NCBI GenBank assembly: GCA_949286015.1
Contig: CASEBB010000062.1
Coordinates: 1 to 34,233 of the forward strand
Length of the DNA stretch: 34,233 nt
Reading direction: 5' to 3'
Source: an uncultured Succinivibrionaceae bacterium
GTDB taxonomy: Bacteria; Pseudomonadota; Gammaproteobacteria; Enterobacterales; Succinivibrionaceae
Under the pieces are notes generated by a model. The model had not been told where the DNA came from. It saw only the letters and a list, made by a program, of their open reading frames with translations, and searched no databases. Shown piece after piece: positions 34,093 to 34,233 of this stretch. Positions within the stretch are counted from its first letter, which is position 1. The number at the start of each line of letters is the position of its first letter. The translations under genes and the position numbers were made by a program.

Positions 34093-34233
34093 CCGCACAG
34101 CGGCCTTATCTCGAGGTGAGGCTGGTAACGTGACCATGCGCAGAACAATGCCCAAAGCCGCGCGGCGACATTATCTCGAGGTAAGGCTGGTAGCGTGAAC
34201 ATGCGCAGAACAATGCCCAAAGCCGCGCGGCGA
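34093..34233 (+). repeat. Tandem 65-bp repeat at the window end
   Basis: Two copies (34104-34168 and 34169-34233) differ at only a few bases, each opening with TTATCTCGAGGT, then GGCTGGTA, CATGCGCAGAACAATGCCCA and AAGCCGCGCGGCGA. A CCGC/GCGG hairpin (34093-34096 with 34100-34103) precedes the first; the GCCGCGCGGC end of copy one precedes the second. The array may continue beyond the window. The 33893-34092 stretch has no gene. Confidence 0.9.

Overview
The window looks like a chromosomal segment of a Gram-negative gammaproteobacterium. It carries a full set of housekeeping and envelope genes of that class: rpmE, priA, argS, an ftsN-like SPOR gene, hslV, hslU, a zapB-like gene, plsB, glpG, hldD and LPS-type glycosyltransferases. 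The order rpmE / priA / argS / ftsN / hslV / hslU / zapB echoes neighbourhoods known in enteric, Vibrio and Pasteurella relatives. Many proteins carry Ala/Thr/Ser/Gln-rich low-complexity inserts or tails (PriA, the GT9 enzyme, HslV, PlsB, the cation transporter, the exported flavodoxin-like proteins). Intergenic spaces are long and full of repeats. A host-associated Succinivibrionaceae-type lineage would fit, but that is inference.

Layout. 1-125: remnant that resembles the right end of an IS200/IS605 (TnpB, omega-RNA type) element. 266-4216: rpmE (minus) divergent from priA (plus), with a hairpin repeat between them. 4445-7395: two minus-strand glycosyltransferases (GT2 WaaE/KdtX type and GT9 heptosyltransferase type). 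7640-8035: three tandem copies of a ~140-bp repeat. 8381-14541: argS, ftsN-like, hslV, hslU, zapB-like, all on plus, separated by repeats. 14832-14975: a 128-bp MITE-like element with 8-bp target duplication. 15093-19757: an AraC-type regulator (minus) divergent from two tandem exported flavodoxin-like proteins (plus). 20205-22277: fructose-type PTS IIABC (minus). 22885-24800: an unrecognised 411-aa gene between two direct copies of a ~138-bp repeat, then a stand-alone IS630-like helix-turn-helix protein (24966-25505). 25936-27186: FieF-type cation efflux. 28208-30907: plsB. 31198-31665: periplasmic FliL-like protein. 32043-33892: hldD and glpG overlapping on minus.

Functional themes are envelope building (GT2, GT9, HldD for LPS core; PlsB for phospholipid; FtsN/ZapB-like for division; GlpG membrane proteolysis), protein quality control (HslVU), translation (L31, ArgRS) and replication restart (PriA).

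The most unusual content is non-coding. A short module recurs in most intergenic gaps: a small GC-rich hairpin whose stem changes but stays paired, followed by a conserved tail close to TTATCTCGAGGTAA. Most copies point the same way regardless of gene strand. Around it are two further repeat families (135-140 bp, three copies; a 105-bp hairpin core, two copies), tandem arrays with periods of 140, 100, 65, 20 and 17 bp, and two parS-like palindromes. On the protein side, the paired exported flavodoxin-like proteins with an eroded FMN loop, next to a regulator with five consecutive cysteines, are the best candidate for an undescribed system.
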